From Chryseobacterium flavum (GTDB lineage: Bacteria > Bacteroidota > Bacteroidia > Flavobacteriales > Weeksellaceae), in the NCBI RefSeq assembly GCF_003385595.1, contig NZ_QNUE01000003.1:124001-188000 (forward strand): a stretch of 64,000 bases of DNA, in the 5' to 3' direction. A model generated the notes under the pieces. It was not told the origin of the DNA, ran no database searches, and saw only the letters and a list, made by a program, of their open reading frames with translations. Position 1 is the stretch's first letter; each line of letters begins with the position of its first letter. A program made the translations under genes and the position numbers. Shown piece by piece: positions 54,743-64,000 of the stretch.

Positions 54743-54775
54743 GACCCGGCACTGAATAAAATTCAATGCCGGGTC
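54743..54775 (+). terminator. Candidate terminator of the ohr unit
   Basis: GACCCGGCA and TGCCGGGTC arms with partly paired interior (TGAAT/ATTCA). Only a short T-rich stretch follows. Confidence 0.55.
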
Positions 54776-54877
54776 TATTCAATTTAATAAGCTTATACTT
54801 GCCTTAATTATTCAGAAAGAGCATTACTGAAATTCAATATAGAGATTAAATTATCAAGCTTAAAAATAATAAATAGA

Positions 54878-54906
54878 AAAACCGCTTAATTTGTTTAAGC
54901 GGTTTT
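54878..54906 (-). terminator. Terminator between ohr and the gene at 54971
   Basis: AAAACCGCTTAA and TTAAGCGGTTTT perfect arms around a 5-base loop, T-rich on both strands. It probably ends the leftward small membrane protein gene. Confidence 0.75.
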
Positions 54907-54970
54907 ATATATGTTGTTTTGCTTTGATATTACTTTTTCAGAATTCAGGTGAAAAAGCAATGACAATCAA

Positions 54971-55255
54971 TTAATGATGATGTCCGTGATCGTGAATAAA
55001 AGGTCCGTTCCCTTTAGGTTGGTTATAAATAACCTCTACTCCTTCCTGTTCGTAAATGTTCTTTCTTCTGATATCTTCAGGATCGAAAGGCTTTACCTTT
55101 CCGAAATATTCTTTCAAACCTTCAGTCAACCACATTGGGATTACCAATCCGAAGAACATAAAAATACACCAGAATCCTACTAGGAACATTGTTATGAAGA
55201 AAACAGTCCAAAGGAACTGGTAGAACGGCCAAAATGCTGATAAAATCGTTATCAT
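54971..55255 (-). CDS. Small membrane protein, 94 aa
   Basis: The ATG at 55255 (MITILSAFWPFYQF) is preferred over a TTG at 55276. Two hydrophobic segments at the N-terminus, then a charged tail ending in a His-rich stretch (HDHGHHH) that could bind metal. Function unknown. Own terminator. Confidence 0.7.
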   Translation of the reverse strand: MITILSAFWPFYQFLWTVFFITMFLVGFWCIFMFFGLVIPMWLTEGLKEYFGKVKPFDPEDIRRKNIYEQEGVEVIYNQPKGNGPFIHDHGHHH

Positions 55256-55348
55256 TCTCTTAAAGATTTTAGGCAAAAATAGAACTTTTTTCTTTTTTAT
55301 ACAAAAGATACAGGCTCTATTTTATAATTTATTTTAAATTTAAACTAA

Positions 55349-56956
55349 TTAATGAGCAAGATCAGCGAAGAAATCATTCCCTTTATCATCTGTAATGATG
55401 AATGCCGGGAAGTCTTTGACCTCAATTTTCCTTACAGCTTCCATTCCTAATTCCGGGAAATCCACTATATCCACAGACACAATATTGTCCTTGGCAAGAA
55501 TGGCAGCCGGTCCTCCGATAGAGCCCAGATAGAAACCTCCGTACTTTTTACATGCATCAGTAACATCTTTACTTCTGTTTCCTTTTGCCAGCATAATCAT
55601 GCTTCCTCCGTGGCTTTGGAACTCATCCACATAAACATCCATCCTCCCTGCAGTTGTAGGCCCAAAGCTTCCTGAAGCCATTCCCTCCGGAGTTTTTGCC
55701 GGTCCTGCATAATAGATTGGATGGTTCTTGAAATATTCCGGCATTGGTTTTCCGCTATCAATGATCTCTTTGATCTTGGCATGAGCAATATCTCTGGCTA
55801 CAATCAGAGTTCCGTTCAGTTTTAATCTCGTTTTAATAGGATATTTTGACAGTTCTGCAAGAATTTCCGGCATTGGCTTGTTCAGATTGATCTCAACAGC
55901 TTCTTCCAGATGCGGAGGAGTATCAGGTAAGAATCTTTTCGGATCCTGCTCCAATTGCTCAAGGAAGATTCCTTCTTTTGTTATTTTTCCTTTGATATTT
56001 CTGTCTGCAGAACATGAAACTCCCATTCCTACAGGACAAGATGCAGCGTGTCTCGGAAGTCTGATCACTCTTACGTCGTGAGTAAGGTATTTTCCTCCAA
56101 ACTGAGCTCCGATGGCACTTTCCTGACAGATTTTCTGAACTCTGGCTTCCCATTCAAGGTCTCTGAACGCCTGTCCGGCCTCGTTTCCTTCTGTCGGAAG
56201 ATTATCGTAATATTTTGCTGACGCTTTTTTAACAGCCGCAAGGTTGGCTTCTGCTGAGGTACCTCCGATTACCAAAGCAAGGTGATAAGGCGGGCAGGCA
56301 GCAGTACCAAGATCCGATATTTTTTCCTTAATAAACTCTTCCAGCGATTTCTCATTCAGTAAAGACTTCGTTTTCTGGTATAAAAATGTTTTGTTAGCAG
56401 AGCCTCCTCCTTTGGTTAAGAATAAGAATTCATAATAATCTCCTTTTTTAGCATAGATATCAATCTGAGCCGGAAGGTTGGATCCGGAATTCTTTTCATC
56501 AAACATCGTTAAAGGAACCACCTGAGAATATCTTAAGTTTCTTTTCTGGTAAGTATTGAAGATTCCTTTGCTCAGGTATTCGCCATCATCTACTCCTGTA
56601 TATACATTTTCACCTTTCTTTCCCATTACAATCGCTGTACCTGTATCCTGGCATGAAGGAAGAGCTCCCTCAACCGCTACTGCAGCGTTCTGTAAAAGAT
56701 TGTAAGCAACGAATCTGTCATTATCTGTAGCTTCAGGATCATCAATAATTCTTCTAAGGCTTTCCAGGTGTGAGGAACGAAGCATGAAAGAAACATCTGC
56801 CATGGCCTCTTCTGCCAATAATTCCAATCCTTTCGGATCTACTGTTAAAATTTCTCTATCACCCAGTTTTTCAACCTTTACATAGTCTGATGTAAGCTTC
56901 TTGTACACCGTATCATCTTTCTGAATAGGATACGGATCCTGATATCTAAAATCCAT
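55349..56956 (-). CDS. fumA: Fumarate hydratase, class I (Fe-S)
   Basis: 535 aa, normal for the fused class I enzyme. Cluster Cys candidates are in [26 protein letters not shown] and [16 protein letters not shown]-terminal [24 protein letters not shown]. The [4Fe-4S] enzyme interconverts fumarate and malate and is sensitive to oxygen and iron shortage. Divergent from fumC, 137 bases apart, so the cell holds both enzyme types side by side. A -7-like TATTTTTG (56973-56980, minus strand) precedes it. Confidence 0.95.
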   Translation of the reverse strand: MDFRYQDPYPIQKDDTVYKKLTSDYVKVEKLGDREILTVDPKGLELLAEEAMADVSFMLRSSHLESLRRIIDDPEATDNDRFVAYNLLQNAAVAVEGALPSCQDTGTAIVMGKKGENVYTGVDDGEYLSKGIFNTYQKRNLRYSQVVPLTMFDEKNSGSNLPAQIDIYAKKGDYYEFLFLTKGGGSANKTFLYQKTKSLLNEKSLEEFIKEKISDLGTAACPPYHLALVIGGTSAEANLAAVKKASAKYYDNLPTEGNEAGQAFRDLEWEARVQKICQESAIGAQFGGKYLTHDVRVIRLPRHAASCPVGMGVSCSADRNIKGKITKEGIFLEQLEQDPKRFLPDTPPHLEEAVEINLNKPMPEILAELSKYPIKTRLKLNGTLIVARDIAHAKIKEIIDSGKPMPEYFKNHPIYYAGPAKTPEGMASGSFGPTTAGRMDVYVDEFQSHGGSMIMLAKGNRSKDVTDACKKYGGFYLGSIGGPAAILAKDNIVSVDIVDFPELGMEAVRKIEVKDFPAFIITDDKGNDFFADLAH

Positions 56957-56972
56957 TCAATTTTTGTTTGTA

Positions 56973-56980
56973 CAAAAATA
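56973..56980 (-). promoter_or_regulatory. Candidate -7 element of fumA
   Basis: Minus strand TATTTTTG, exact TAnnTTTG, 16 bases before the fumA ATG. No -33 TTG at the usual distance. Confidence 0.45.
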
Positions 56981-57093
56981 CGGCTTCCATTAAAAAAATA
57001 TGAGTAAAATCAGTCATTTCAATTGATATTTATAATGATTATAAATTGCAGAATTCTTCGGTTATAAGTAACTTTATAAAAATTTCAATCACA

Positions 57094-58488
57094 ATGAATT
57101 ACAGAATAGAAAAAGACACTATGGGTGAGGTGCAGGTACCTTCCGATAAGCTTTGGGGAGCACAAACAGAACGTTCAAGAAATAACTTCAGAATAGGCCC
57201 GGAAGGTTCAATGCCACATGAAATTATTGAAGCTTTTGCCTATTTGAAGAAAGCTGCAGCTTATGCCAATACTGATCTTGGAGTGCTTCCTGCTGAAAAA
57301 AGAGATATGATCGCTAAAGTTTGTGATGAAATCCTGGAAGGTAAATTAAATGATCAGTTTCCGTTAGTTATCTGGCAAACCGGCTCCGGAACCCAATCTA
57401 ATATGAATGTGAATGAAGTAATTTCAAACAGAGCTCATGTTAATAATGGAGGAACCTTAGGAGAAAAGTCTGAAATTCACCCGAATGATGATGTGAACAA
57501 ATCTCAGTCTTCGAATGATACTTATCCTACAGCCATGCACATCGCTGCTTATACAAAAGTGGTGGAAGTAACAATTCCTGCCGTGGAAAAACTAAAGAAT
57601 ACGCTGGCTGAAAAATCGAAAGCTTTCAAAGATATTGTCAAAATCGGAAGAACCCACCTGATGGATGCTACCCCACTTACTCTCGGACAGGAATTTTCCG
57701 GATATGTGGCTCAGCTGGAATTCGGATTGAGAGCTTTAAAAAATACATTACCTCATCTTTCTGAGCTGGCATTAGGAGGAACTGCTGTAGGAACGGGTCT
57801 GAATACTCCTAACGGCTATGATGTAAAAGTAGCTGAATATATAGCTCAGTTTACAAAGCAGCCTTTCGTTACAGCTGAAAATAAATTTGAAGCTCTTGCT
57901 GCTCACGATGCCATTGTTGAAAGCCACGGCGCATTAAAGCAGCTGGCTGTATCTCTGTTCAAAATTGCTCAGGATATCAGACTCATGGCTTCGGGACCGC
58001 GTTCAGGAATCGGGGAAATTCATATACCTGAAAATGAGCCGGGATCTTCTATTATGCCAGGAAAAGTAAATCCGACCCAGAATGAAGCAATGACCATGGT
58101 TTGCGCACAGGTTTTAGGAAATGATACTACCATTTCGTTTGCCGGAACTCAGGGGAATTATGAGCTGAATGTTTTCAAACCGGTAATGGCTTTTAATTTC
58201 TTACAGTCTGCCCAATTGATTGCTGATGCATGTATTTCTTTCAACGACCATTGTGCCATAGGTATTGAGCCAAATCATGAGAGGATTAAAGAGCTTGTAG
58301 ACAAATCTTTGATGCTTGTTACGGCTTTAAATACCCACATCGGATATGAAAACGCCGCTAAGATTGCTAAAACAGCCCATAAAAATGGTACGACATTAAA
58401 AGAGGAAGCCATCAATCTTGGTCTGTTAACTGCTGAACAGTTTGATGAATGGGTAAAACCTGAAGATATGGTAGGAAGCTTAAAATAA
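57094..58488 (+). CDS. fumC: Fumarate hydratase, class II
   Basis: 464 aa, normal length. Signatures: [37 protein letters not shown] and the catalytic loop [17 protein letters not shown]. Iron-independent and oxygen-stable, unlike FumA next to it. The ATG at 57094 ([13 protein letters not shown]) matches the family start; the upstream extension to 57046 does not. Confidence 0.97.
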   Translation: MNYRIEKDTMGEVQVPSDKLWGAQTERSRNNFRIGPEGSMPHEIIEAFAYLKKAAAYANTDLGVLPAEKRDMIAKVCDEILEGKLNDQFPLVIWQTGSGTQSNMNVNEVISNRAHVNNGGTLGEKSEIHPNDDVNKSQSSNDTYPTAMHIAAYTKVVEVTIPAVEKLKNTLAEKSKAFKDIVKIGRTHLMDATPLTLGQEFSGYVAQLEFGLRALKNTLPHLSELALGGTAVGTGLNTPNGYDVKVAEYIAQFTKQPFVTAENKFEALAAHDAIVESHGALKQLAVSLFKIAQDIRLMASGPRSGIGEIHIPENEPGSSIMPGKVNPTQNEAMTMVCAQVLGNDTTISFAGTQGNYELNVFKPVMAFNFLQSAQLIADACISFNDHCAIGIEPNHERIKELVDKSLMLVTALNTHIGYENAAKIAKTAHKNGTTLKEEAINLGLLTAEQFDEWVKPEDMVGSLK

Positions 58489-58513
58489 TGATTATATAAC
58501 TGATACTATGTAA

Positions 58514-58545
58514 AACTCCGGAAGACTTGCTCCCGGAGTTTTTGT
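58514..58545 (+). terminator. Terminator of fumC
   Basis: AACTCCGG and CCGGAGTT arms, followed by TTTTGTTTTG. Confidence 0.8.
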
Positions 58546-58563
58546 TTTGCAATCAAATATATT

Positions 58564-59604
58564 TTAATCCAAGCCGATGGCTAAGCCGAATATCAGCGCT
58601 TTATCATTTTTAAAATAGCCGTCCTTAAAGAAATTGCTGAAATCTTTTTTTACAAATATGCTGAAGCTATTATAAGAAAGAGTAAGCTGTGCCCCATACA
58701 CAAAAGGATTCACCTGGTAATTTCCGTGGTCTCTTCTTTCTCCGTCACCGTCTTTCACAATATTATTCGTAGACATTTTCACCCCTCCATATATATTCGC
58801 TCCTATTTTAAATCCGGTATAGTAAGTACGGTACTGGATATCCATACCTGCATTTTTAAGTTTGGAGAAGTTATACTGTACTCCAAGAGGAACGATGATA
58901 TATCCCGTTCTCAGCTTGCTTTTGTCCAGATTTTCATTAGCCTGAACCAAAGCAACCCCCTGGCCTGCGCTTTTTGCAAAGTACATATTATTATCTGTTC
59001 TGACGGTTCTCCAGGAAAACCCTAATCCTGAAGTAACCGCCCAAGGGCTTGTTCTGCTAAGCTGATAATTCAGTTTCAGTCCAAATTCCAGATTATTCGC
59101 GTATCCGATGTTCTTATCCAGCTCGTTATCCTGAGAACTGTTTGTCAATGTCATGATTCCGTAAGAGAAATATCCAGTAAAACTTCTTGTGGGACGGAAT
59201 TTTTTCAACAGTTTTTCTTTAAGCTCTTCGTTGGAAGTTACATCAGTATTCAAAAGTGAATATCTTACCTGTTTCTGAATCACATCATCCAGATCAAATC
59301 CCAGCTCTTCAATTCTTTTATCCATTTTCTCGGAATAGCGATCTGCAATCTGGGCTTTTTCTCTGTCAAATTCTACCTTATCCAGATTTCTGGCCTGCAA
59401 AACCTTAAGCTCTTCTTCCATCAGCTTTTTTTCTTCCTGGATAATGGCATTGATCTTAGCGGCATATTCTTCCACTTTTTCTTTAACAATCGGGCTTACC
59501 TCAGTATCTTTTTTGGAAGACAGGTTAATATTAAAAGTCTTTTGTGCATGGAAAGATGCTGAAACAAAACATAGCAATCCCGTTACGATTAATTTCTTGA
59601 TCAT
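58564..59604 (-). CDS. Outer-membrane protein with coiled-coil N-terminus, 346 aa
   Basis: Signal peptide (to about residue 20, FHAQ), a charged coiled coil (about 30-110, EEKKLMEEELKVLQARNLDKVE), then a C-terminal beta-barrel region (from TRSFTGYFSYGIM) ending ALIFGLAIGLD. The last gene of a leftward set with an ECF sigma factor and a membrane regulator, 27 bases after it; it may be the target or sensor of that system. Function unknown. Confidence 0.75.
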   Translation of the reverse strand: MIKKLIVTGLLCFVSASFHAQKTFNINLSSKKDTEVSPIVKEKVEEYAAKINAIIQEEKKLMEEELKVLQARNLDKVEFDREKAQIADRYSEKMDKRIEELGFDLDDVIQKQVRYSLLNTDVTSNEELKEKLLKKFRPTRSFTGYFSYGIMTLTNSSQDNELDKNIGYANNLEFGLKLNYQLSRTSPWAVTSGLGFSWRTVRTDNNMYFAKSAGQGVALVQANENLDKSKLRTGYIIVPLGVQYNFSKLKNAGMDIQYRTYYTGFKIGANIYGGVKMSTNNIVKDGDGERRDHGNYQVNPFVYGAQLTLSYNSFSIFVKKDFSNFFKDGYFKNDKALIFGLAIGLD

Positions 59605-59631
59605 ATTATTAATTTTTAATTTTCGGATAAA

Positions 59632-60243
59632 TTATCTGGCATTCAGGTCAATAGTAGTAGCAACATTGCTTCCATCCTTCGTTTTTTCGATAACGTCTTT
59701 ATGCTCTACTGAAAATAGAAGCGTGGATGGGTCTACATATTTCTTCTTTTTAACCGGAGTTTTTAAAGAATCGGCTTTTGCCATGAGCTTAGGAGTGGAA
59801 ATCTGGAGAATTTCCGGTTTCTTTGCAGGGACTGTTTCTTTAGGAATCAGTTTCTCTGATCCTATTGCCACAGCAGAAACTATTTGCTCTTTATTCTGAG
59901 CAGGTATTTTTTTTATATCTTTTTTATCATTATTCTCAGCTGTCAGCTGAATGCTATTCTGAACCGGATCTTTTATGATACTGTCAACAGGAGTTTTTTC
60001 TGTTTCCTTTACGATTTCAGGATGAATTTCCGCAGGCTGATTAAGAAAAAACAGAACAGTACCCAAACCAATGGTTAATATTAAACATGCAGCTATTAAA
60101 CCCCATTTCACTTGTAACCTTGGTGAACGATTACTGTTATTATGAAACTCTATTTCGGACCACAGATCACGGGCTGGATCAATTTCTCTTTCCTCAATCT
60201 GCTTTTTGATCTGAAATTCAATATTATCTTTAAACGTTTTCAT
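59632..60243 (-). CDS. Single-pass membrane protein, probable sigma-factor regulator
   Basis: 203 aa. Soluble N-terminus (about 1-48), one transmembrane helix (GLIAACLILTIGLGTVLFFL), then a periplasmic tail rich in Lys, Pro and Thr. It overlaps the sigma gene by 14 bases. The topology fits an anti-sigma factor with the N-terminus in the cytoplasm holding the sigma factor, though no classical anti-sigma motif is seen. Confidence 0.75.
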   Translation of the reverse strand: MKTFKDNIEFQIKKQIEEREIDPARDLWSEIEFHNNSNRSPRLQVKWGLIAACLILTIGLGTVLFFLNQPAEIHPEIVKETEKTPVDSIIKDPVQNSIQLTAENNDKKDIKKIPAQNKEQIVSAVAIGSEKLIPKETVPAKKPEILQISTPKLMAKADSLKTPVKKKKYVDPSTLLFSVEHKDVIEKTKDGSNVATTIDLNAR

Positions 60244-60790
60244 TTTTCACTTTTTTTTGTTGTTGAAAGTAGATCTTTCTTAATTTTTCTTTTGCCCTGA
60301 ACAATTGTGTTTTACTCATGGCAATTGAAATCTGCAAAGTATTGGCAATTTCCTGATGGGAATATCCTTCCAGTACGTACAGGTTAAAAACCATTCTGTA
60401 AGCATCAGGCAGCTGATCCAGAAGCTCTTGTGCATTAAAGTCACAGTCAATCTCCGTTTCGTGGATATCTTCATGAAAAGATTGGTTGATCTCATCCAGA
60501 TAGAAAACTGTTTTATGACTTTTGATAAAATTAAGGCACTCATTGACCACAATTCTTCTTGCCCAGCTTTCCAGGTTCGACTCTCCTCTGAAGCTTTCTA
60601 TATGCTTAAAAATTTTACAGAATGCTTTAATGAGGCAATCTTCCGCCTGGTACAAATCGCTTACATAGCTTTTGCTTACACTCAGAAATTTCTTTACATT
60701 CTGTTCATAGAAAATCTTCTGTGCAGCCGGGTCCTGTTTTTTCAGGAGGCTTAACAAATCATTCTTTTTATTTCCGAACAAGAGTTTCAT
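60230..60790 (-). CDS. ECF-type RNA polymerase sigma factor
   Basis: 186 aa. Region 2 (YQAEDCLIKAFCKIFKHIESFRGESNLESWARRIVVNEC) and region 4 (AYRMVFNLYVLEGYSHQEIANTLQISIAMSKTQLFRAKEKLR) are clear. Directly coupled to the membrane protein gene (14-base overlap) and the outer-membrane protein gene, which suggests it responds to envelope state. The second sigma unit of the window, independent of that at 22 kb. Confidence 0.93.
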   Translation of the reverse strand: MKLLFGNKKNDLLSLLKKQDPAAQKIFYEQNVKKFLSVSKSYVSDLYQAEDCLIKAFCKIFKHIESFRGESNLESWARRIVVNECLNFIKSHKTVFYLDEINQSFHEDIHETEIDCDFNAQELLDQLPDAYRMVFNLYVLEGYSHQEIANTLQISIAMSKTQLFRAKEKLRKIYFQQQKKVKNENV

Positions 60791-60914
60791 GCTTATGCTG
60801 TTTCTATACTAAAGACAATGAAAACAAAAAAAGGTTACAACTTTTATAAAAAAATTTTACTTGCTGTACTTAATTAAATAAGAAAGACTGCCCTGAAAGA
60901 AACAGCCTTGCATT

Positions 60915-61853
60915 TTATCCGGCAAATTCATCAAGCATATTTCTGGTAGGAACAAAGAAAAGCGTTCCGGTAACTGCTGTGCTGAAGTCTAAAATTCTGT
61001 CATAATTTCCCGGCGGGTTACCTATAAACATATTGGTCAGCATCTTTCTGGTTGTTGTAAATGTGCTGGCATATGAAATAAAATAGGTTCCAAAGTCATT
61101 GGTAGAAGGGCTTCCGAAAGGCATATTATCCCTGACGATTTTCAGTTCTTCCCCGTTTTCACCTTCAATGTTGGCTAAGGCAATATGTGAGTTTGAAGGT
61201 TTTACATCATCAGACATTTCAATATCATTTTCTTTTGACCTTCCGATCACTTTTTCCTGCTCTTCTGTGGATAATCCTTTCCAGGCATCCATATTATGAA
61301 GGTATTTCTGTACGAAAAGATAGCTCCCACCTTTATACTGAAGGTCTTCATCTCCGATTTTTGCAAAGTAATCACGGTCGTCCCCATGCGGATTTTCCGT
61401 TCCGTCTACAAAACCAAGAATGGAACGTGTATCCCAGTATTTAAACCCATGGATTTCCAAAATACTCTCGCCTACCGGGCTCAGCAATTTGGATATTTCT
61501 ACAGCCATATCAAAGATCAGGCTTTTGTTATCTGCTCTCAGGTGAAAATGAAGATCTCCGGGAGTGGAAACAGCTGTATGTTTTATTCCTTTTATTTCTT
61601 CAAAACTGACTAATTCCTTGGGAGGAGGCGTTGGAAGTTCCAGTTTTCTCCATGCCTCAGCGCCAATTCCCATCACACAGCTTGCTCTGCTGTCCGGAAA
61701 ACGGTTGAAAACCGAATTATTAAGATTTAAAACCAAAGCGCTTAGTTTCTGAAAAGTATCCTTTAGCTGTAGACGGTCATTAAGTTTCCAGACCATGAAA
61801 ATAGTATTGCTGTTCGGATAATCTGTTACATTCTGTGATTCTATCGTATTCAT
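60915..61853 (-). CDS. DyP-type haem peroxidase
   Basis: 312 aa with the DyP signature GFVDGTENPHGDD (GxxDG) and a C-terminal TNMFIGNPPGNYDRILDFS region. Cytoplasmic, no signal peptide. Uses peroxide to oxidise dyes or haem-like substrates; natural substrate unknown. No encapsulin gene is next to it. It is followed, after about 125 bases, by the sigma unit. Confidence 0.92.
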   Translation of the reverse strand: MNTIESQNVTDYPNSNTIFMVWKLNDRLQLKDTFQKLSALVLNLNNSVFNRFPDSRASCVMGIGAEAWRKLELPTPPPKELVSFEEIKGIKHTAVSTPGDLHFHLRADNKSLIFDMAVEISKLLSPVGESILEIHGFKYWDTRSILGFVDGTENPHGDDRDYFAKIGDEDLQYKGGSYLFVQKYLHNMDAWKGLSTEEQEKVIGRSKENDIEMSDDVKPSNSHIALANIEGENGEELKIVRDNMPFGSPSTNDFGTYFISYASTFTTTRKMLTNMFIGNPPGNYDRILDFSTAVTGTLFFVPTRNMLDEFAG

Positions 61854-61870
61854 ACCTCTTTTTTGTGGTA

Positions 61871-62587
61871 TTAAATATCCGAAACTGAAACCTGATCTGC
61901 AAAATATTGTTCCAGATCTCTTAACGTTTCCGGGCTTGTCTGAATATCTTTAACCAAAAGACCTTTATTCACAACCACAATTCTGTTACACACTTCTGTT
62001 GTATGGGAAAGATCGTGGCTGGAAATAAGAAAAGTAACTCCATCCTGCTTGGACAGTTCTTTGATAAGATTTTTAAGTTTGATCTGGGTAGAAGGATCCA
62101 GATTGGCAAAAGGTTCATCAAGGATAATAATTTCGGGATTTCCGATGATTGCTCCTACAATACCTACCTTCTTCTGGTTTCCTTTCGAAAGATCACGGAT
62201 ATATTTACCTGATTTGAGAATCTCACCGTTAAAAAAATCATGAAAAGGCTTCAGGAACTCATCTACAGAAGCTTTGTTTTGACCTCTCAGCTCGCCGATA
62301 AAATAAAAATATTCTTCAGGAGTAAGATAACCAATCAAAAACGTATCATCCACAAAGGCTGAAACTTTATTTTTCCAGGATTCGGACTCGTTAACTTTAA
62401 TACCATCGATACTTACGTATCCTGTAGTAGCCTGAATCAGATCCAGCATCAGGCTGAAAAGGGTCGTTTTCCCTGCCCCGTTATTTCCTACAAGACCAAA
62501 AGTTTCTCCATTTGGAATTTCAAGGTGTTCAATGCGCAGAACAGTAGCCGGGCCATATGTTTTGGATAAATTATGTATATTGATCAT
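61871..62587 (-). CDS. ABC transporter ATP-binding protein
   Basis: 238 aa. Walker A GNNGAGKTTLF, signature LSKGNQKKVGIVGAIIG, Walker B IIILDEPFANLDPS. ABC-2 type exporter ATPase pairing with the DUF5687 permease gene 3 bases upstream. Substrate unknown. Confidence 0.93.
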   Translation of the reverse strand: MINIHNLSKTYGPATVLRIEHLEIPNGETFGLVGNNGAGKTTLFSLMLDLIQATTGYVSIDGIKVNESESWKNKVSAFVDDTFLIGYLTPEEYFYFIGELRGQNKASVDEFLKPFHDFFNGEILKSGKYIRDLSKGNQKKVGIVGAIIGNPEIIILDEPFANLDPSTQIKLKNLIKELSKQDGVTFLISSHDLSHTTEVCNRIVVVNKGLLVKDIQTSPETLRDLEQYFADQVSVSDI

Positions 62588-62590
62588 GGT

Positions 62591-63985
62591 TTAACTTTTA
62601 TTTTTAAATGCATCAAGTGTGCTGTATTTTTCCTTTTTATAATGTTTTACAATGATATCAAAGATTTTTTCCCTCAGGAAAAATCCTATAATTCCGATAA
62701 TGGCAATACTTATTACTCCGCCTGCAATTCCTGAGAAATATCTTGCAATAGCGAAAACTCCCATAGGAAGAAGCATTTTGGGAATCAGCAAAAGCATCGC
62801 CGTAAGATTGAAGCTCCCTTTCTGTCCCATCCTTTTTTCTTTTGCATTAAGATCAATCTGTGCTTTGTTAAAAGCACCGGACCATAAGGTAAATTGAGAA
62901 TTTACACCAATGTTATATAACCCCGCTGCAAAAAAAGTGATGTAGACTTCCCATCCGAAGTAAACATAGCATAGAGCGATAACCACAGAAATTCCTGTCA
63001 CAATATTCATCAGCCACCATTTTGCCTTTAAGTATTCTTTGTAAGGTACATTCAGAGTCATCATAAGGGGATAGTAAGAGCTGTCAAAAGCCGGTACCCT
63101 CTGCCCAAACATAAACTGAAAACCTCCTGTTACAAAAAGCCCCATAAACATCATCATTGCCGGGGTTTTGTAAAGAGAAGACGTAAACATCAGCAATCCG
63201 TAGAAAAGAAACATAAAGCTCCCCATAAGAATCCCTTTCGTTACTTTATTACGCCGCAGCATTCTGATATCATTGTTAATAAAGGTTCCTATTACCCCAT
63301 ATTTATTCAAAAAAGCAATATTTTCTGTTTTCCCAACCGTTTTTCTGGCTTCAAATCCCTGATCCAGATAAAATTCTTTGCGCAGATAACGGAAACAGAG
63401 CCTCCACAATAGAACAAACAGAAATACAGGAACCAAAACAAAATAGGGCTTTTCATAGAAACTTAAGAATACCGATTCAGAATAAGACAACACTGGAACG
63501 ATGTTATAATACCCCAGAACTCCAATGATAACACAGCATATCCCGATAATAACAGCCAGTGTTTCCCTCCCGTTGAAGAAAATATTGATAAAATTATTCA
63601 GATAGAGTAATGCGATAACACCTAGAAGCCATACCAACATCCCGGAAATACTATACCCGTTAAATAAAGCGATGATAGAAAATGTAATAAAAAATAAAGA
63701 GCTTAGCCAGCTAAATGCCGAAAGGAAAGTTTTGGCAAGCATATAATTCACCAGTGTATTTTTTCTGATATTCAGGGTAAGAAATGGTTTAATATTCTGC
63801 GTGGGAATCTCCTGCCAGAGATATTTAATACCCAGATCTATAATCCATGCAACAATCATAAATTTTGAAACCATGCGTAAAGGGTTCTGATGCATTTCCT
63901 TATGTATATAGAAAAAAGCAAGAAATGCCCCTCCGACAAAACATCCCATGAAATAAATAATACCAATGAACCGGAGTATTTTCAT
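62591..63985 (-). CDS. DUF5687 ABC permease
   Basis: 464 aa with about ten hydrophobic helices and a central soluble loop (LRRNKVTKGI, then AFDSSYYPLMMTLNVPYKEYLKAKWW). DUF5687 proteins are the permeases of Bacteroidota ABC-2 exporters. It is translationally close to the ATPase gene downstream. The upstream end of the unit lies beyond the window. Confidence 0.85.
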   Translation of the reverse strand: MKILRFIGIIYFMGCFVGGAFLAFFYIHKEMHQNPLRMVSKFMIVAWIIDLGIKYLWQEIPTQNIKPFLTLNIRKNTLVNYMLAKTFLSAFSWLSSLFFITFSIIALFNGYSISGMLVWLLGVIALLYLNNFINIFFNGRETLAVIIGICCVIIGVLGYYNIVPVLSYSESVFLSFYEKPYFVLVPVFLFVLLWRLCFRYLRKEFYLDQGFEARKTVGKTENIAFLNKYGVIGTFINNDIRMLRRNKVTKGILMGSFMFLFYGLLMFTSSLYKTPAMMMFMGLFVTGGFQFMFGQRVPAFDSSYYPLMMTLNVPYKEYLKAKWWLMNIVTGISVVIALCYVYFGWEVYITFFAAGLYNIGVNSQFTLWSGAFNKAQIDLNAKEKRMGQKGSFNLTAMLLLIPKMLLPMGVFAIARYFSGIAGGVISIAIIGIIGFFLREKIFDIIVKHYKKEKYSTLDAFKNKS

Positions 63986-64000
63986 GGTCAGATTAATCCC

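Noticed and set aside
60915..61853. Encapsulin cargo system with the DyP peroxidase
   Set aside because: No encapsulin-like gene lies beside it and I could not see a convincing C-terminal targeting tail.
1..64000. tRNA, rRNA, CRISPR arrays or insertion sequences
   Set aside because: No tRNA-like cloverleaf or CCA end, no regularly spaced repeats and no transposase-like ORF were seen; short hairpins are explained as terminators.

Overview
The window looks like chromosomal DNA of a Bacteroidota bacterium of the Flavobacteriia, most probably Chryseobacterium or a close relative (Weeksellaceae). Reasons: AT-rich sequence; Bacteroidota-type promoters (TTG about 17-19 bases before TAnnTTTG) with few Shine-Dalgarno sequences; a type IX secretion C-terminal domain on the amylase; a DUF5687 ABC permease; and a prolyl endopeptidase resembling the Elizabethkingia/Flavobacterium enzyme. 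The genus is inferred from protein recognition, not from a search.

Layout. 1-1.3 kb: end of a SafE/UreH-type membrane protein and a lipoprotein, converging on serS. 3.2-7.6 kb: leftward surface-polysaccharide group (glycosyltransferase, flippase, asparagine-synthase-type amidotransferase). 8.3-12 kb: leftward unit of an MCE/MlaD lipid-transport protein and an HdrC/HdrB-like iron-sulfur electron-transfer pair, then a PpiD-like chaperone. 14.5-18.3 kb: lon and an AI-2E-family membrane protein; then an acyl-CoA dehydrogenase. 20-23 kb: DUF4349 lipoprotein, TraB/GumN protein and an ECF sigma unit. 23.2-31 kb: pgi, methyltransferase, folD, queE, a sugar-phosphate transferase, mlaE-mlaF and a beta-barrel protein. 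31-34.7 kb: M48 lipoprotein protease, DUF4251 lipoprotein, meaB and two tandem c-type cytochrome lipoproteins.

34.7-39.1 kb is the most unusual region. It is a leftward five-gene unit: a basic 245-aa protein of unknown function, RtcB RNA ligase, an ANT(2'')-like nucleotidyltransferase-fold protein, the ribosome-rescue factor PrfH and a TPR protein. RtcB with PrfH is a known pairing that repairs and rescues ribosomes whose 16S rRNA has been cut. The three partner genes are not part of the described two-gene system as I know it. Just upstream is a compact promoter-to-terminator unit that probably makes a small structured RNA of about 165 nt. The island separates meaB from the methylmalonyl-CoA mutase it serves.

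39.1-50 kb: a small conserved protein, methylmalonyl-CoA mutase, secreted prolyl oligopeptidase, RF1, and then a TonB-dependent receptor plus APC amino-acid permease behind a clear SAM-I riboswitch. That arrangement predicts a methionine (or related sulfur compound) uptake operon. 50-64 kb: secreted GH13 amylase, alpha/beta hydrolase and Ohr, divergent class I and class II fumarases, an ECF sigma / membrane regulator / outer-membrane protein set, a DyP peroxidase and an ABC exporter pair. I saw no tRNA, rRNA, insertion sequence or CRISPR array.
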